NCBI GenBank assembly: GCA_023269675.1
Contig: JAHFSX010000004.1
Location: 214,776-254,731 of the forward strand
From: Verrucomicrobiota bacterium
Lineage (GTDB): Bacteria; Verrucomicrobiota; Kiritimatiellia; RFP12; UBA1067
DNA length: 39,956 nt
Reading direction: 5' to 3'
Shown: one piece after another, positions 19,424 to 27,338 of the stretch
How positions within the stretch are numbered: position 1 is the stretch's first letter
Layout: every line of letters starts with the position of its first letter
The notes under the pieces: model-generated
What the model saw: only the letters and a program-made list of their open reading frames with translations
Database searches by the model: none
What the model was told of the DNA's origin: nothing
Made by a program: the position numbers and the translations under genes

Positions 19424-20170
19424 ATGAAAAGCGTGTTGCTGTTTTCGCTTTCCGGGTTGCTGTTCGCTGCGGCGGGTTGCCGTCTGCTCCCGTCCAAGAA
19501 AGCCTCTTCCGACAAGCCCGCCTGCGCCCAAGCGCCGACGTGCCCGATGATGAAAGCGCCGGTGCACCCGGATTCGCGCAACTGGAGTTCGCTCTTTACC
19601 CTCAATCTGGACAACGCGGTCTTCACCAAGGGGGTCTGGTTCATCGACGGCAAGGGCAACCTGACTGCGAACAAGGACGAGGCCATCTGGACCACGCGCG
19701 ATTACGATAACTTCATGCTTGATCTGGAATACACCTGCGACCCGGCCGCCAACAGCGGCGTGCTGATCTATTGCAGCGACATGGCGAACTGGATCCCGAA
19801 CGCGGTGGAAATCCAGATCCTCGACGATAACGATCCGCACTGGAAGAACGAGGCGCCCTTCACCAAGAACGGCGGCCTCTACGGCCACCTGCCGCCGAAG
19901 GTCAACAACGTGAAGCCCGCGGGCGAGTGGAACCGCATGACGGTCACCGCGCAGGGCAAGCACGTGGTGGTGGCGGTGAACGGCGAGGTCACGGTCGACA
20001 CCGACCTTTCGCTGTGGACCTCGGCCAAGAAGAACCCGGACGGCACGGACATCCCGCCGTGGCTGAGCCGCGCGTGGGGCGAGCTGCCGACCAAGGGCCG
20101 CATCGGACTGCAGGGCAAGCACGGCAACGCGTCGATCTACTTCCGCAGCGTGCGCATCAAGCCGCTGTAA
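19424..20170 (+). CDS. DUF1080 (3-keto-disaccharide hydrolase type) lipoprotein
   Basis: A 248-residue lipoprotein: the signal peptide ends in the lipobox FAAAGC (Cys19). The rest is a concanavalin-like DUF1080 fold (PF06439), with SLFTLNLDNA, the core DNFMLDLEYTCDPAANSG, WIPNAVEIQILDD and the end GRIGLQGKHGNASIYFRSVR. Some members hydrolyse 3-keto-glycosides; most are unstudied, and the family is very expanded in PVC bacteria. AAGGAG lies 5-6 nt before the ATG; upstream in-frame extension is rejected because it lacks a signal peptide and a ribosome site. It may work with the GH53 enzyme, but the 146-nt palindrome-rich gap makes co-transcription uncertain. Confidence 0.9.
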   Translation: MKSVLLFSLSGLLFAAAGCRLLPSKKASSDKPACAQAPTCPMMKAPVHPDSRNWSSLFTLNLDNAVFTKGVWFIDGKGNLTANKDEAIWTTRDYDNFMLDLEYTCDPAANSGVLIYCSDMANWIPNAVEIQILDDNDPHWKNEAPFTKNGGLYGHLPPKVNNVKPAGEWNRMTVTAQGKHVVVAVNGEVTVDTDLSLWTSAKKNPDGTDIPPWLSRAWGELPTKGRIGLQGKHGNASIYFRSVRIKPL

Positions 20171-20203
20171 ACTCGGGCGTCTGAAAACGGGGTCAATTCC
20201 TGG

Positions 20204-20232
20204 TTGCGCGGGACAGCCGCTTGGGGTATTAT
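20204..20232 (+). promoter_or_regulatory. Sigma70-type promoter of asd
   Basis: TTGCGC and TATTAT are separated by exactly 17 nt and lie 36 nt before the asd start codon. The spacing is ideal and the -10 differs from consensus at one base. Confidence 0.7.
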
Positions 20233-20268
20233 TTTGCCCCGTTTTTTCAAGCAAGCAAAGGTCAGCAC

Positions 20269-21285
20269 ATGAAACAGTATAAAGTCGGTCTGGTTGGCAT
20301 TGGCGCAGTGGGCACCGAGATGGTCAAGGTGCTCCGTCAGCGGAACTTCCCCGCCAGTGAGATCCGCATCCTCGCCACGCGTGAGCGCGACGAAGAGGTG
20401 GCGGGCGAGACGTTTCATGTGCTCGAGGCCAAGCCCGAGGCGTTCGACGGCCTGGACATCGTGCTCTTCGCGGGCACCGAGGGCTCCAAGGGCGCCTCCA
20501 AGCTGTACGGCTGGGAGGCGGTCAAACGCGGCTGCGTGGTGATCGACAACGGCGACGACTACCGCATGGACGACCGCGTGCCGCTGGTGATCCCCGAGAT
20601 CAACCCCGAGGCGCTCGACCAGCACCAGGGCTTCATCGCGAACCCCAACTGCAGCACGATCATCACGCTGATGGGCATCGCGCCGCTCCACAAGCGCGTG
20701 CCGCTGAGGCATCTGACGGCCGTGACCTTCCAGTCCGTGAGCGGCACCGGCCGCGCGGCGGTCGAGGAGCTGGAGCAGCAGGTGCGGGCCTACGCGGCGG
20801 GCGGCGAGATGAGCGTCAAAGCCTATCCCCACCAGATCGCCTTCAACGTGCTGCCGCAGATCGGCGGCCCCAAGAAGGAGATGCCGGGCTTCACGACTGA
20901 AGAGGCGAAGATGACCTTCGAGTCGCGCAAGATCCTGGGCTGCCCCGGTCTCCAGATCGCGAGCACCTGCGTGCGCGTGCCGGTGTTCTACGCCCACTCG
21001 GTGGCGGTGCACGCGGAGTTCAGCGCGCCGATGACGCCCGAGGCCGCGCGCGAGATCCTGTCGAAAACGGAGGGCGTGAAGGTCATCGACGACCTCGCCG
21101 CCAGCCAGTACCCGATGCCGCTCTTCACCGGCGGCGGCGACGTGGTCAACGTCGGCCGCATCCGCGTGGACCCGAGCGTCGAGAACGGCCTGGCGCTCTT
21201 CTGCTGCGGCGACAACATCCGCAAGGGCGCGGCGCAGAACGCGGTGCAGATCGCGGAAGTGATGATCCAGCGCGGCCTGATCTAA
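20269..21285 (+). CDS. asd: Aspartate-semialdehyde dehydrogenase
   Basis: Reduces beta-aspartyl phosphate to aspartate semialdehyde with NADPH, the branch point to diaminopimelate/lysine, methionine and threonine. The 338-residue cytoplasmic enzyme has the NADP loop GLVGIGAVG (7-15), the SGTGRAAVEEL segment, catalytic Cys128 in NPNCSTI and the acid/base His243 in CVRVPVFYAHS. ATG (MKQYKVGL) was chosen because AAAGG lies 7 nt upstream and a good promoter lies within 65 nt; an in-frame ATG 48 nt earlier would overlap the promoter -10. A kinase-like gene starts 46 nt after its stop. Confidence 0.96.
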   Translation: MKQYKVGLVGIGAVGTEMVKVLRQRNFPASEIRILATRERDEEVAGETFHVLEAKPEAFDGLDIVLFAGTEGSKGASKLYGWEAVKRGCVVIDNGDDYRMDDRVPLVIPEINPEALDQHQGFIANPNCSTIITLMGIAPLHKRVPLRHLTAVTFQSVSGTGRAAVEELEQQVRAYAAGGEMSVKAYPHQIAFNVLPQIGGPKKEMPGFTTEEAKMTFESRKILGCPGLQIASTCVRVPVFYAHSVAVHAEFSAPMTPEAAREILSKTEGVKVIDDLAASQYPMPLFTGGGDVVNVGRIRVDPSVENGLALFCCGDNIRKGAAQNAVQIAEVMIQRGLI

Positions 21286-21331
21286 GCTTTGGATCGGCCG
21301 GCAGGTTGCCGCAACGCGAGCGAGGCGAACG

Positions 21332-22126
21332 ATGCGTGCACTCAAACGATGGTTCCGGCGCTGGCAGGCTTACCGGGCGGCGCTGCCGCAGCTCGCGGCG
21401 TGCCGTCCGCATCTGGAGCGGGCCCTCGGCGGGCCGGTGACCTGGCGGCACACGGGCGGCCGGGGCCGCGACGTGGTCTGCCTCGTCGAGCGCGACGGCC
21501 GCCCGGCCGGCGTGCTGCGTCTCGCGCATCCCGGCGCGGCGCCCTCGACTCCGGCGGCGGAGGGACTCCCGTTCGTGTCGCTCGGCGCGGCGGACAAGAT
21601 CGAACGCGAGTGGCAGGCCTACTCCCGGGGGGCGCCCCTCGGGCTCACGCCGCGGCCGCTCTGGCGCGACGCTTACGCCCTGCTTTGCGCGTATGCCGAC
21701 GCCCGTCCCCTGACCCTGGACGCGGAAACTGGACAAGGCGCGCTGCTCGCTCGGGCGGCGGGAGCGGCGCCCCACGTGGCACGTCTGCATGCGGCGGGCA
21801 TCACGCACATGGACATGAGCCTCGCGAACATCCTGTACGACCGTGCGGGGCACCGCCACCTGTTTGTGGATTTCGAATACGGTCCGGCGGCAGGGCTCAC
21901 CTTCGGGCAGCAGTGCCTTTACGATCATCTGCGTCTGCTGGAAAGCGTCTGGAAGTTCCTGACCCCGGAGGAGCGGGGATCGGCCGCCGCCATCTGGGGC
22001 GGGGCGTTCCTGCAAAACGCGTCGCAGGCGGTGCGCGCGGCGGACCTGGCGCCGCTGCGCCCCGCGCTGGGGCGCGTGCTCGCCGCGCCGGAGCTGCGCT
22101 CGTTCTTTGAACAGGCCCTGCGCTAG
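21332..22126 (+). CDS. Lipopolysaccharide kinase (WaaP/InaA-like) family protein, paralogue 1
   Basis: A 264-residue protein with the protein-kinase-like fold typical of LPS core kinases. The catalytic loop reads HMDMSLANIL (Asp161, Asn166) and the metal-binding motif is VDFEYG (Asp180, DFE instead of DFG). No membrane segment or signal peptide is seen; the N-terminus is strongly basic (KRWFRRWQAY), suiting membrane association. It is paralogous to the gene at 38440. The GAGGCGAACG before ATG is a good ribosome site. Its stop codon TAG is the first three bases of the miniature element that follows, so the present C-terminus may have been set by that insertion; paralogue 2 is eight residues longer at this end. 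Substrate unknown; core heptose or Kdo is plausible. Confidence 0.75.
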   Translation: MRALKRWFRRWQAYRAALPQLAACRPHLERALGGPVTWRHTGGRGRDVVCLVERDGRPAGVLRLAHPGAAPSTPAAEGLPFVSLGAADKIEREWQAYSRGAPLGLTPRPLWRDAYALLCAYADARPLTLDAETGQGALLARAAGAAPHVARLHAAGITHMDMSLANILYDRAGHRHLFVDFEYGPAAGLTFGQQCLYDHLRLLESVWKFLTPEERGSAAAIWGGAFLQNASQAVRAADLAPLRPALGRVLAAPELRSFFEQALR

Positions 22127-22320
22127 AGCGTGATATTAAATTGTGTAGCCGTTTTGTGGCCAAGAAACAGCTAACCGCCCAGGCACAAAGCACACCAAGA
22201 ACACAAAGTTAGATCTTGGTGACCCCGTGTTTTTCGGGTCTTGGTGGTAAGGTAGATTCAACGGATGACAGGGTTAAACCGCCTGTACAAAGCGGCTACC
22301 CTAAAAGTGAAAACGCTCTA
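22124..22320. mobile_element. Miniature inverted-repeat element (MITE-like), TA-flanked
   Basis: The 197-bp spacer segment begins TAGAGCGT and ends ACGCTCTA. Over the outer 34 bp the two ends match at 23 positions in fixed register, including an inner block TAGCCGTTTTGT versus TAGCCGCTTTGT. TA at both borders fits the target duplication of IS630/Tc1-mariner elements. Inside are an 8-bp stem CACCAAGA/TCTTGGTG and a GACCC/GGGTC hairpin; no coding capacity. It is more AT-rich than its neighbours. A transposase in trans would be needed and is not in the window. Confidence 0.7.
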
Positions 22321-22327
22321 AACGCAC

Positions 22328-22361
22328 AAAAGCCACAGAGGCGCGAGGCCCTGTGGCTTTT
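22328..22361 (-). terminator. Hairpin terminator of the sugar isomerase gene, probably bidirectional
   Basis: AAAAGCCACAG and CTGTGGCTTTT form an 11-bp stem that ends in T residues in both directions. It lies about 30 nt after the minus-strand isomerase stop and can also end transcription arriving from the plus-strand kinase gene. Confidence 0.75.
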
Positions 22362-22392
22362 GGCTGATCACTCCGCCCGCGCGGACAGAGGC

Positions 22393-23238
22393 TTAGGCGC
22401 GGCCTTTGGACTTGAGGAACTCGAAGCAGCCGCGGATCTTCTCCAGGGTGTTCGGGTCCGCTTCGCTCTCGACGATGTACCACTCGGTCACGTCCTGATC
22501 CAGAGCCGCGAAAACCTCGTCCCACTTCACGCCCGGCTTGCCTTCGGCGGGCTGCCCGAGAACGCCGGGTCCCGGATAGGTCTCCTTGGCGTGGATCGTG
22601 CGCGCCCGGTTCGGGAACTTCTTGAGCCAAAAGACCGGGTCCTCTCCGGCCGAGACCACGTGCCCGACATCCATCTGCGAGCAGACGTCCGGCGACGCGT
22701 TGTTGAAGAAGGTCTCCCACTTGCACAGGCCGTCATCGAACTTGTCTTTGAACTCGTGCTGATGGTTGTGGTAGCCGACATACATGCCGGCGGCCTTGGC
22801 CGTGACCGCCGCTGCGGAGAACACCTTGGCCGCGTCGATCCACTCCTGCTTGGTCTTCGCGCCCATGCCCGGAACCATCAGGAACCGGTTGCCGGTCTCC
22901 TGGTTGAAGGCGATGGTCTCCTGGATCTTCTCCGGCTTGATCGTGTCCAAGCCCGTGTGCGTGCCGCACATGACCAGGCCGAGGTCGCCCAGGATCTGCT
23001 TGATCTCCTTGGCGCTCTTGCCGTGGTAGCCGGCGAACTCGACGCCCGCGTAGCCCATCGCCTTGATGGCCTTGAGGGTGCCGACCAGGTCCTTCTTGCA
23101 CAGCTCGCGCACGGAGTAGAGCTGCACGGCCACTTGCGGCTTGCGCTTCTCAGCGCCCAGCACCAGCGACGGCAGCGCCGTCAACGCCAGACCGGCCGCG
23201 CCGGCTTTGAGAAAATTGCGACGAGAAAACTGCATCAT
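22393..23238 (-). CDS. Tat-exported sugar phosphate isomerase/epimerase-like TIM barrel protein
   Basis: A 281-residue protein of the xylose-isomerase-like TIM barrel family (PF01261). It begins with a twin-arginine signal SRRNFLKAG followed by a hydrophobic run and a probable cleavage after LVLGA, so it is folded in the cytoplasm, probably with a metal, and exported. Barrel strands and metal-ligand candidates are VAVQLYSVREL, GYAGVEFAGY, LMVPGM, GYHNHQHEF (His/Glu), QMDVGHVVSAG, RTIHAKE and EWYIVESEAD. The reaction cannot be assigned from sequence; relatives include 3-keto-glycoside and inosose enzymes. AAAGGGG precedes ATGATG. A good promoter lies just upstream, inside the end of the XylR-type gene, so it can be transcribed apart from that regulator. 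Confidence 0.9.
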   Translation of the reverse strand: MMQFSRRNFLKAGAAGLALTALPSLVLGAEKRKPQVAVQLYSVRELCKKDLVGTLKAIKAMGYAGVEFAGYHGKSAKEIKQILGDLGLVMCGTHTGLDTIKPEKIQETIAFNQETGNRFLMVPGMGAKTKQEWIDAAKVFSAAAVTAKAAGMYVGYHNHQHEFKDKFDDGLCKWETFFNNASPDVCSQMDVGHVVSAGEDPVFWLKKFPNRARTIHAKETYPGPGVLGQPAEGKPGVKWDEVFAALDQDVTEWYIVESEADPNTLEKIRGCFEFLKSKGRA

Positions 23239-23295
23239 GTGAATTACCCCTTTTTGCGTTCGTGCGCTCCGTTCCCGAGCACATCTTGGATTTAA

Positions 23296-23324
23296 ATTAT
23301 GTCAGATTGGGGGTTGCGTTGCAA
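23296..23324 (-). promoter_or_regulatory. Sigma70-type promoter of the sugar isomerase gene
   Basis: On the minus strand TTGCAA and CATAAT are 17 nt apart. The -35 lies within the last codons of the regulator gene and the -10 covers its end, in an AT-rich pocket 58 nt before the isomerase start. Confidence 0.6.
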
Positions 23325-24456
23325 CTGCCGACCGGCTCGCGCGCCGGAAATCCGCCGGCGTGCGGCCCGCCCGACGCCGGAAGAGCGTGGTGAACGTCTG
23401 CACGCTGCCGCCGCCCACGCGGGCTGACACTTCCGCCACGGTCAGCTCGGTCTCCGCCAGCAGCCGCTTGGCCAGCACCAGCCGCCGCAGGCGGAACGCC
23501 TCGGCCGGACCGTGCCCGAACGCCGCGCGGAAGCGCGACTCCAGCGTGCGCCGCGACACGCCCACGCGCCGCGCCACCTCGTCCACGCCCAGATTCTCCG
23601 CCAGGGCCTGCAAGGACAGCCCCATCGCCCGGGCGACCACCTCGTCCGGCGAGGCGTAGCGCGCCGTCGAGCCGCGCACGACCAGCTCGGCGGGCGGGAC
23701 CGCCTCCCGGACCACCTCCCTCCCGCCCTCCAGCAGCCGCGCCAGCCGGGCCGCGGCACGCCAGCCGACCGCGCGGGCGGGCAAGACCACGGAGGTCAGG
23801 TCGAGCCCCGAGACCACGCGGTCGGCCAGCGAATCGCCCGCGCCCGCCAGCACGCCGAGGAGCGGCAGCGGCGACGGGTCCACGCCCTTGCACACCTCCC
23901 AGAAGCGCCGCGCCAGGTGGTCGCCCGTACAGAACACCGCCGTCTCCTGCCGCAGCCCCGACACCCACGCCTGCCAGCCGCTTTCGAGCCGGAAGCTCTC
24001 CCCGCCGGCGGGCTCGGCCACGGGCACGCCCTGCTCCCGCATGTACGCCAAAAAGCCCTCGCGCCGCAGCTGGGAGCAATAGGTCGCGCGCTCGGCGATG
24101 ACCGCGGCGCGCGCGCACCCCAGATCGCAGAAGTGGCGCGCCACCAGGCGCCCCACCGCCGCGTCGTCCGGCACGACCGAGCAGACCCGCGTCACCTGCG
24201 ACAGGTTGGAGGTGTTGACCAGCGGCAGCGTGTCCGGGAAACGGCTCTCGATCCAGCGGTCGCTGACCACGGTGCCCACCAGGCCCTTCAGCTCGCCCGT
24301 CCGGGCCAGCCGCCCCAACAGCGGCTCCTGCGTGTGCGCCACGGGCAGCACGCGCCAGGCGGGCCGGTGGCGGCCGAAGTCGCGCACGCCTTCCAGGACG
24401 CCCACCCCGTATTCGAATTCGGTGTCGAGCAAAACCGCGATGGTGAGCTGATTCAT
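23302..24456 (-). CDS. XylR-type transcriptional regulator (LacI-like sensor plus AraC DNA-binding domain)
   Basis: A 384-residue cytoplasmic regulator. Residues of about 4-265 form a periplasmic-binding-protein-like sugar sensor (IAVLLDTEFEYGVGVLEGVR, GLVGTVVSDRWIE, CSVVPDDAAVGRLVARHF, VVSGLDLTSVVLPARAVGWRAA). The last 110 residues are an AraC-type pair of helix-turn-helix motifs (VDEVARRVGVSRRTLESRFR and ELTVAEVSARVGGGSVQTFT then FRRRAGRTPADFRR). This domain order is that of XylR. The ligand is unknown. It lies upstream of, and in line with, the exported isomerase, and divergent from gmd; a perfect 16-bp palindrome between it and gmd may be its operator. MNQLTIAV was taken as start; an in-frame ATG four codons earlier is possible. 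Confidence 0.9.
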   Translation of the reverse strand: MNQLTIAVLLDTEFEYGVGVLEGVRDFGRHRPAWRVLPVAHTQEPLLGRLARTGELKGLVGTVVSDRWIESRFPDTLPLVNTSNLSQVTRVCSVVPDDAAVGRLVARHFCDLGCARAAVIAERATYCSQLRREGFLAYMREQGVPVAEPAGGESFRLESGWQAWVSGLRQETAVFCTGDHLARRFWEVCKGVDPSPLPLLGVLAGAGDSLADRVVSGLDLTSVVLPARAVGWRAAARLARLLEGGREVVREAVPPAELVVRGSTARYASPDEVVARAMGLSLQALAENLGVDEVARRVGVSRRTLESRFRAAFGHGPAEAFRLRRLVLAKRLLAETELTVAEVSARVGGGSVQTFTTLFRRRAGRTPADFRRASRSAVATQPPI

Positions 24457-24498
24457 GGCCGTCACCATACCCGATCTGCGCAATTGCATAAACATCAT

Positions 24499-24542
24499 TT
24501 TCGTATTTACGAAATAGACGGGGTGTGACGATGTGGTATACT
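24499..24542. promoter_or_regulatory. Operator palindrome and gmd promoter
   Basis: TTTCGTA and TACGAAA form a perfect inverted repeat with a 2-nt spacer (24499-24514) between two divergent genes. Directly after it on plus, TAGACG and TATACT with a 16-nt spacer (24515-24542) form a likely gmd promoter, so a protein on the palindrome would sit against the -35. The upstream XylR-type regulator or another repressor could bind here. Confidence 0.6.
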
Positions 24543-24629
24543 GGCGCCGTTGGAACAAACCGCCGCACCCGGCATCAAACGGTAGCGCGGGCTCCCCGAG
24601 CACGCGGACATGTTCGAAAGGACCCTATC

Positions 24630-25661
24630 ATGAAACGCGCCTTCATCACCGGCATCACGGGCCAAGACGGCTCCTACCTCGCCGAGCTCCTGCTCGCGAA
24701 GGGCTACGAGGTTCACGGCATGATCCGCCGCTCCTCGAGTTTCAACACGCAGCGCATCGACCACCTCTACCAGGACCCGCACATCCTCGGCACGCGCCTC
24801 TTCCTGCATTACGGCGACCTCTCGGACGCCGGACGCATGGCCAAAATGATGTACGAGATCACGCCGGACGAGGTCTACCACCTCGGCGCGCAGAGCCACG
24901 TGCGCGTTTCCTTCGACATCCCGGAGTATACCGCGGACGTGGTGGCGCTCGGCACCATCCGCCTGCTGGAGGCCATCCGCGAGACCGGCATGGGCAAGAA
25001 GGTGCGCTTCTACCAGGCCTCGTCGTCGGAGCTCTTCGGCCTGGCCCAGGAGATCCCGCAGAGGGAGACCACCCCTTTCCACCCGCGCTCGCCCTACGCG
25101 GTCGCGAAGCTCTACGGCTACTGGGCGACCATCAATTACCGCGAGGCCTACGGGGTGCACGCCAGCAACGGCATCCTCTTCAACCACGAGTCGCCGCGCC
25201 GCGGCCCGACCTTCGTCACCCGCAAGATCACCATGGCGGCAGCCCGCATCAAGGTGGGGCTGCAGAACGCGCTCTACCTCGGCAACACCGACGCCAAGCG
25301 CGACTGGGGCTTCGCGGGCGATTTCGTCGAAGGCATGTGGCGCATGGTGCAGCAGGACCAGCCCGGCGACTACGTGCTCGCCACCGGCGAGACCCACAGC
25401 GTGAGCGAGTTCTGCGAGGAGGCGTTCGGCCTCCTGGACCTCGACTGGAAGGCGTTCATCAAACACGACGAGCGCTACATGCGTCCGAGCGAGGTGGACA
25501 TCCTGCTGGGCGACGCCTCCAAGGCCCGCACCGTGCTGGGCTGGGAGCCGAAGGTCACGTTCAAAGAGCTGGTGCGCATGATGGTCGAGTCCGACCTGCG
25601 CGTCGCGCGCCAGGAGCTGGCGGTGCAGCAGGCCGGCGGCGTGCTGGAAAACGCGGATTAA
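24630..25661 (+). CDS. gmd: GDP-mannose 4,6-dehydratase
   Basis: Converts GDP-D-mannose to GDP-4-keto-6-deoxymannose, the first step to GDP-L-fucose or GDP-D-rhamnose. The 343-residue cytoplasmic short-chain dehydrogenase has the NADP loop [11 protein letters not shown] (7-17), the family signature [17 protein letters not shown], catalytic SSSE (131-134) and YAVAK (Tyr156, Lys160), then [15 protein letters not shown] and the C-terminal [22 protein letters not shown] lies 7 nt before the ATG. fcl follows after 134 nt occupied by a heptamer array, so the two are probably one transcript making GDP-L-fucose for surface glycans. Confidence 0.97.
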   Translation: MKRAFITGITGQDGSYLAELLLAKGYEVHGMIRRSSSFNTQRIDHLYQDPHILGTRLFLHYGDLSDAGRMAKMMYEITPDEVYHLGAQSHVRVSFDIPEYTADVVALGTIRLLEAIRETGMGKKVRFYQASSSELFGLAQEIPQRETTPFHPRSPYAVAKLYGYWATINYREAYGVHASNGILFNHESPRRGPTFVTRKITMAAARIKVGLQNALYLGNTDAKRDWGFAGDFVEGMWRMVQQDQPGDYVLATGETHSVSEFCEEAFGLLDLDWKAFIKHDERYMRPSEVDILLGDASKARTVLGWEPKVTFKELVRMMVESDLRVARQELAVQQAGGVLENAD

Positions 25662-25669
25662 TGAAAGCG

Positions 25670-25795
25670 GTTACACGTGACAGGTTCCTTGTCGTTGTTT
25701 GTTGTTCCCATACCCTGCAACCCGCAATCAGCAATCAGCAATCAGCAACTTGTAACCTGTAACGTGTAACGTGTAACGTGTAACCTGTAACCCTT
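25670..25795. repeat. Mirrored 7-nt array between gmd and fcl
   Basis: The gmd-fcl spacer can be read as eighteen 7-nt units in one unbroken phase. The left part has GTT-type units (GTTACAC, GTGACAG, GTTCCTT, then GTCGTTG and degenerate units). From 25712 the units are AAC-type: ACCCTGC, AACCCGC, AATCAGC three times, AACTTGT, AACCTGT, AACGTGT three times, AACCTGT, AACCCTT. The final unit touches the fcl ATG. GGTTACACGT at the left is the complement of ACGTGTAACC near the right, so the whole spacer can fold back. The same design recurs at 31144-31220. Confidence 0.85.
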
Positions 25796-26743
25796 ATGAA
25801 CACACTCTCCAACATCTATGTGGCCGGCCATTGCGGCATGGTGGGCGCGGCGGTCGTGCGCGAGATCGTCCGGCTCGGCCTGCCGCCGCCGCTCACCGCG
25901 ACCCATGCCGAGCTCGACCTGCTGGACCAGGCCGCGACGCGGGCTTTCATCGCCCGCCACCGGCCGACCTGCATCGTGCTGGCCGCCGCGCGCGTCGGCG
26001 GCATCGAAGCCAACCGCTCCGCCCTCGGCACCTTCCTCTACGAAAACCTGATGATCGCCGCCAACGTCATCCACGCCGCCTACGAGGCGGGCGTGCCGCG
26101 CCTGCTCTTCCTGGGCAGCTCCTGCATCTACCCGCGCCTCGCGCCCCAGCCCATCCCCGAGTCGGCCCTGCTCACCGGCCCGCTCGAGCCCACCAACGAG
26201 GGCTACGCCCTCGCCAAGATCGCGGGGCTCAAGCTCTGCCAGTTCTACCGCAAGCAGCACGGCCTGCTCTACCACTCCGCCATGCCCACCAACCTCTACG
26301 GCACCGGAGACAACTACCATCCCGAGCACTCGCACGTGCTGCCCTCCCTGATCCGCAAATTCGAGGCCGCGCGCCTCGCCGGCGCCCAGGAGGTGACGCT
26401 CTGGGGCACGGGCGCGCCGCTCCGCGAGTTCCTGCATGTGGATGACCTGGCCCGCGCGCTCATGTTCCTGCTGCGGACCGAGAATCCGCCCGACTGGGTG
26501 AACGTGGGCTCGGGCGAGGAGTTCACCATCCGCCAGCTCGCGGAACAGGTCCGCGCCGCGGTCGGCGCCGCGGCCGAGCTGCGCTTCGACCCCTCGATGC
26601 CGGACGGCGCGCCGCGCAAGCTGTGCGACACCGCCCTCATCCGCAGTCTCGGCTGGCAGCCGCAGATCACGCTGGCCGAGGGCCTCCGCCGCACCGTCGC
26701 CGAGTACCGCGCCGAAGCCGCGGCCGGTGTGTTACGCGGCTGA
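25796..26743 (+). CDS. fcl: GDP-L-fucose synthase
   Basis: Epimerises and reduces GDP-4-keto-6-deoxymannose to GDP-L-fucose with NADPH. The 315-residue enzyme has the cofactor loop VAGHCGMVGAAV (9-20), RVGGIEANR, SSCIYPR (Ser109, Cys110), the catalytic YALAK (Tyr137, Lys141) and the acid-base region NYHPEHSHVLP with His180. Cys and His at these places are the known epimerase acid/base residues of the family. The ATG has no Shine-Dalgarno sequence and directly follows the heptamer array. The 3' end overlaps the convergent DUF2284 gene by 12 nt. Confidence 0.96.
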   Translation: MNTLSNIYVAGHCGMVGAAVVREIVRLGLPPPLTATHAELDLLDQAATRAFIARHRPTCIVLAAARVGGIEANRSALGTFLYENLMIAANVIHAAYEAGVPRLLFLGSSCIYPRLAPQPIPESALLTGPLEPTNEGYALAKIAGLKLCQFYRKQHGLLYHSAMPTNLYGTGDNYHPEHSHVLPSLIRKFEAARLAGAQEVTLWGTGAPLREFLHVDDLARALMFLLRTENPPDWVNVGSGEEFTIRQLAEQVRAAVGAAAELRFDPSMPDGAPRKLCDTALIRSLGWQPQITLAEGLRRTVAEYRAEAAAGVLRG

Positions 26744-27289
26744 GGACCCGAAGAGCAGCACGCCGACGTACGAAACGGTGTCGGGGCCGTTGTGATAGCT
26801 GAGCCCCGCGCGCTCGATGAGGCGCGCCACGTCGATGCCGTAGGATTCGAGCGAGGACATCGCCTGCTCCGGCAGGCGGCAGGGCTGCCCGGAAGGATAG
26901 GTGCAGCTTTCGCAGACCTCGCACGCGCCCGCGCTCAGGGGCAACAGCGCCTGCCCTTTAAGCCAAGGCGCCAGACGCTCCACCGCGAGGCGGAAAAGCG
27001 CGTTGTGCTTGCGCTCTCCGGCCATCATGCCGTCGAAATCGAACGCGTCCTCCAGCGGCCACACGGTCTGGATCACCAGCCCGTTCCGGAAGCGGCGCGC
27101 CTGTTCGATGAGCGCGGCGGGCGCGCCCACACCGGGCGGACAGGCCCAGTTCGTGCCGTATTTCCCGCACTGGTTGGCTTCGCACGCCGCGCGGAAAGCC
27201 TCGTTGAAAACGACCTCGCTCACCGGCACCAGGCCATAATGCTTGATGTTGAGTTCAGCCAGGATCGTTTGAACGGTTTCATCGATCAT
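26732..27289 (-). CDS. DUF2284 cysteine-rich predicted metal-binding protein
   Basis: A 185-residue cytoplasmic protein of family DUF2284 (PF10050). It has two cysteine groups, CEANQCGKYGTNWACPPG (Cys36, 41, 50) and CEVCESCTYPSGQPCRLP (Cys123, 126, 129, 137), the layout of an iron-sulfur or zinc site. Family members are common in anaerobes and their reaction is unknown. The end EQAMSSLESYGIDVARLIERAG is typical of the family. It overlaps fcl tail to tail by 12 nt. The putative ribosome site AAAGG is far (12 nt) from the ATG, so translation may be weak. Confidence 0.9.
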   Translation of the reverse strand: MIDETVQTILAELNIKHYGLVPVSEVVFNEAFRAACEANQCGKYGTNWACPPGVGAPAALIEQARRFRNGLVIQTVWPLEDAFDFDGMMAGERKHNALFRLAVERLAPWLKGQALLPLSAGACEVCESCTYPSGQPCRLPEQAMSSLESYGIDVARLIERAGLSYHNGPDTVSYVGVLLFGSSAA

Positions 27290-27338
27290 CGAAAAAACGC
27301 CTTTCTTTAAGAAGGGACCATCCAGATCTGTGACACGC

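Noticed and set aside
25712..25795. Regular repeats as a CRISPR array
   Set aside because: Units are 7 nt with no spacers of about 30 nt, and no cas genes are near.
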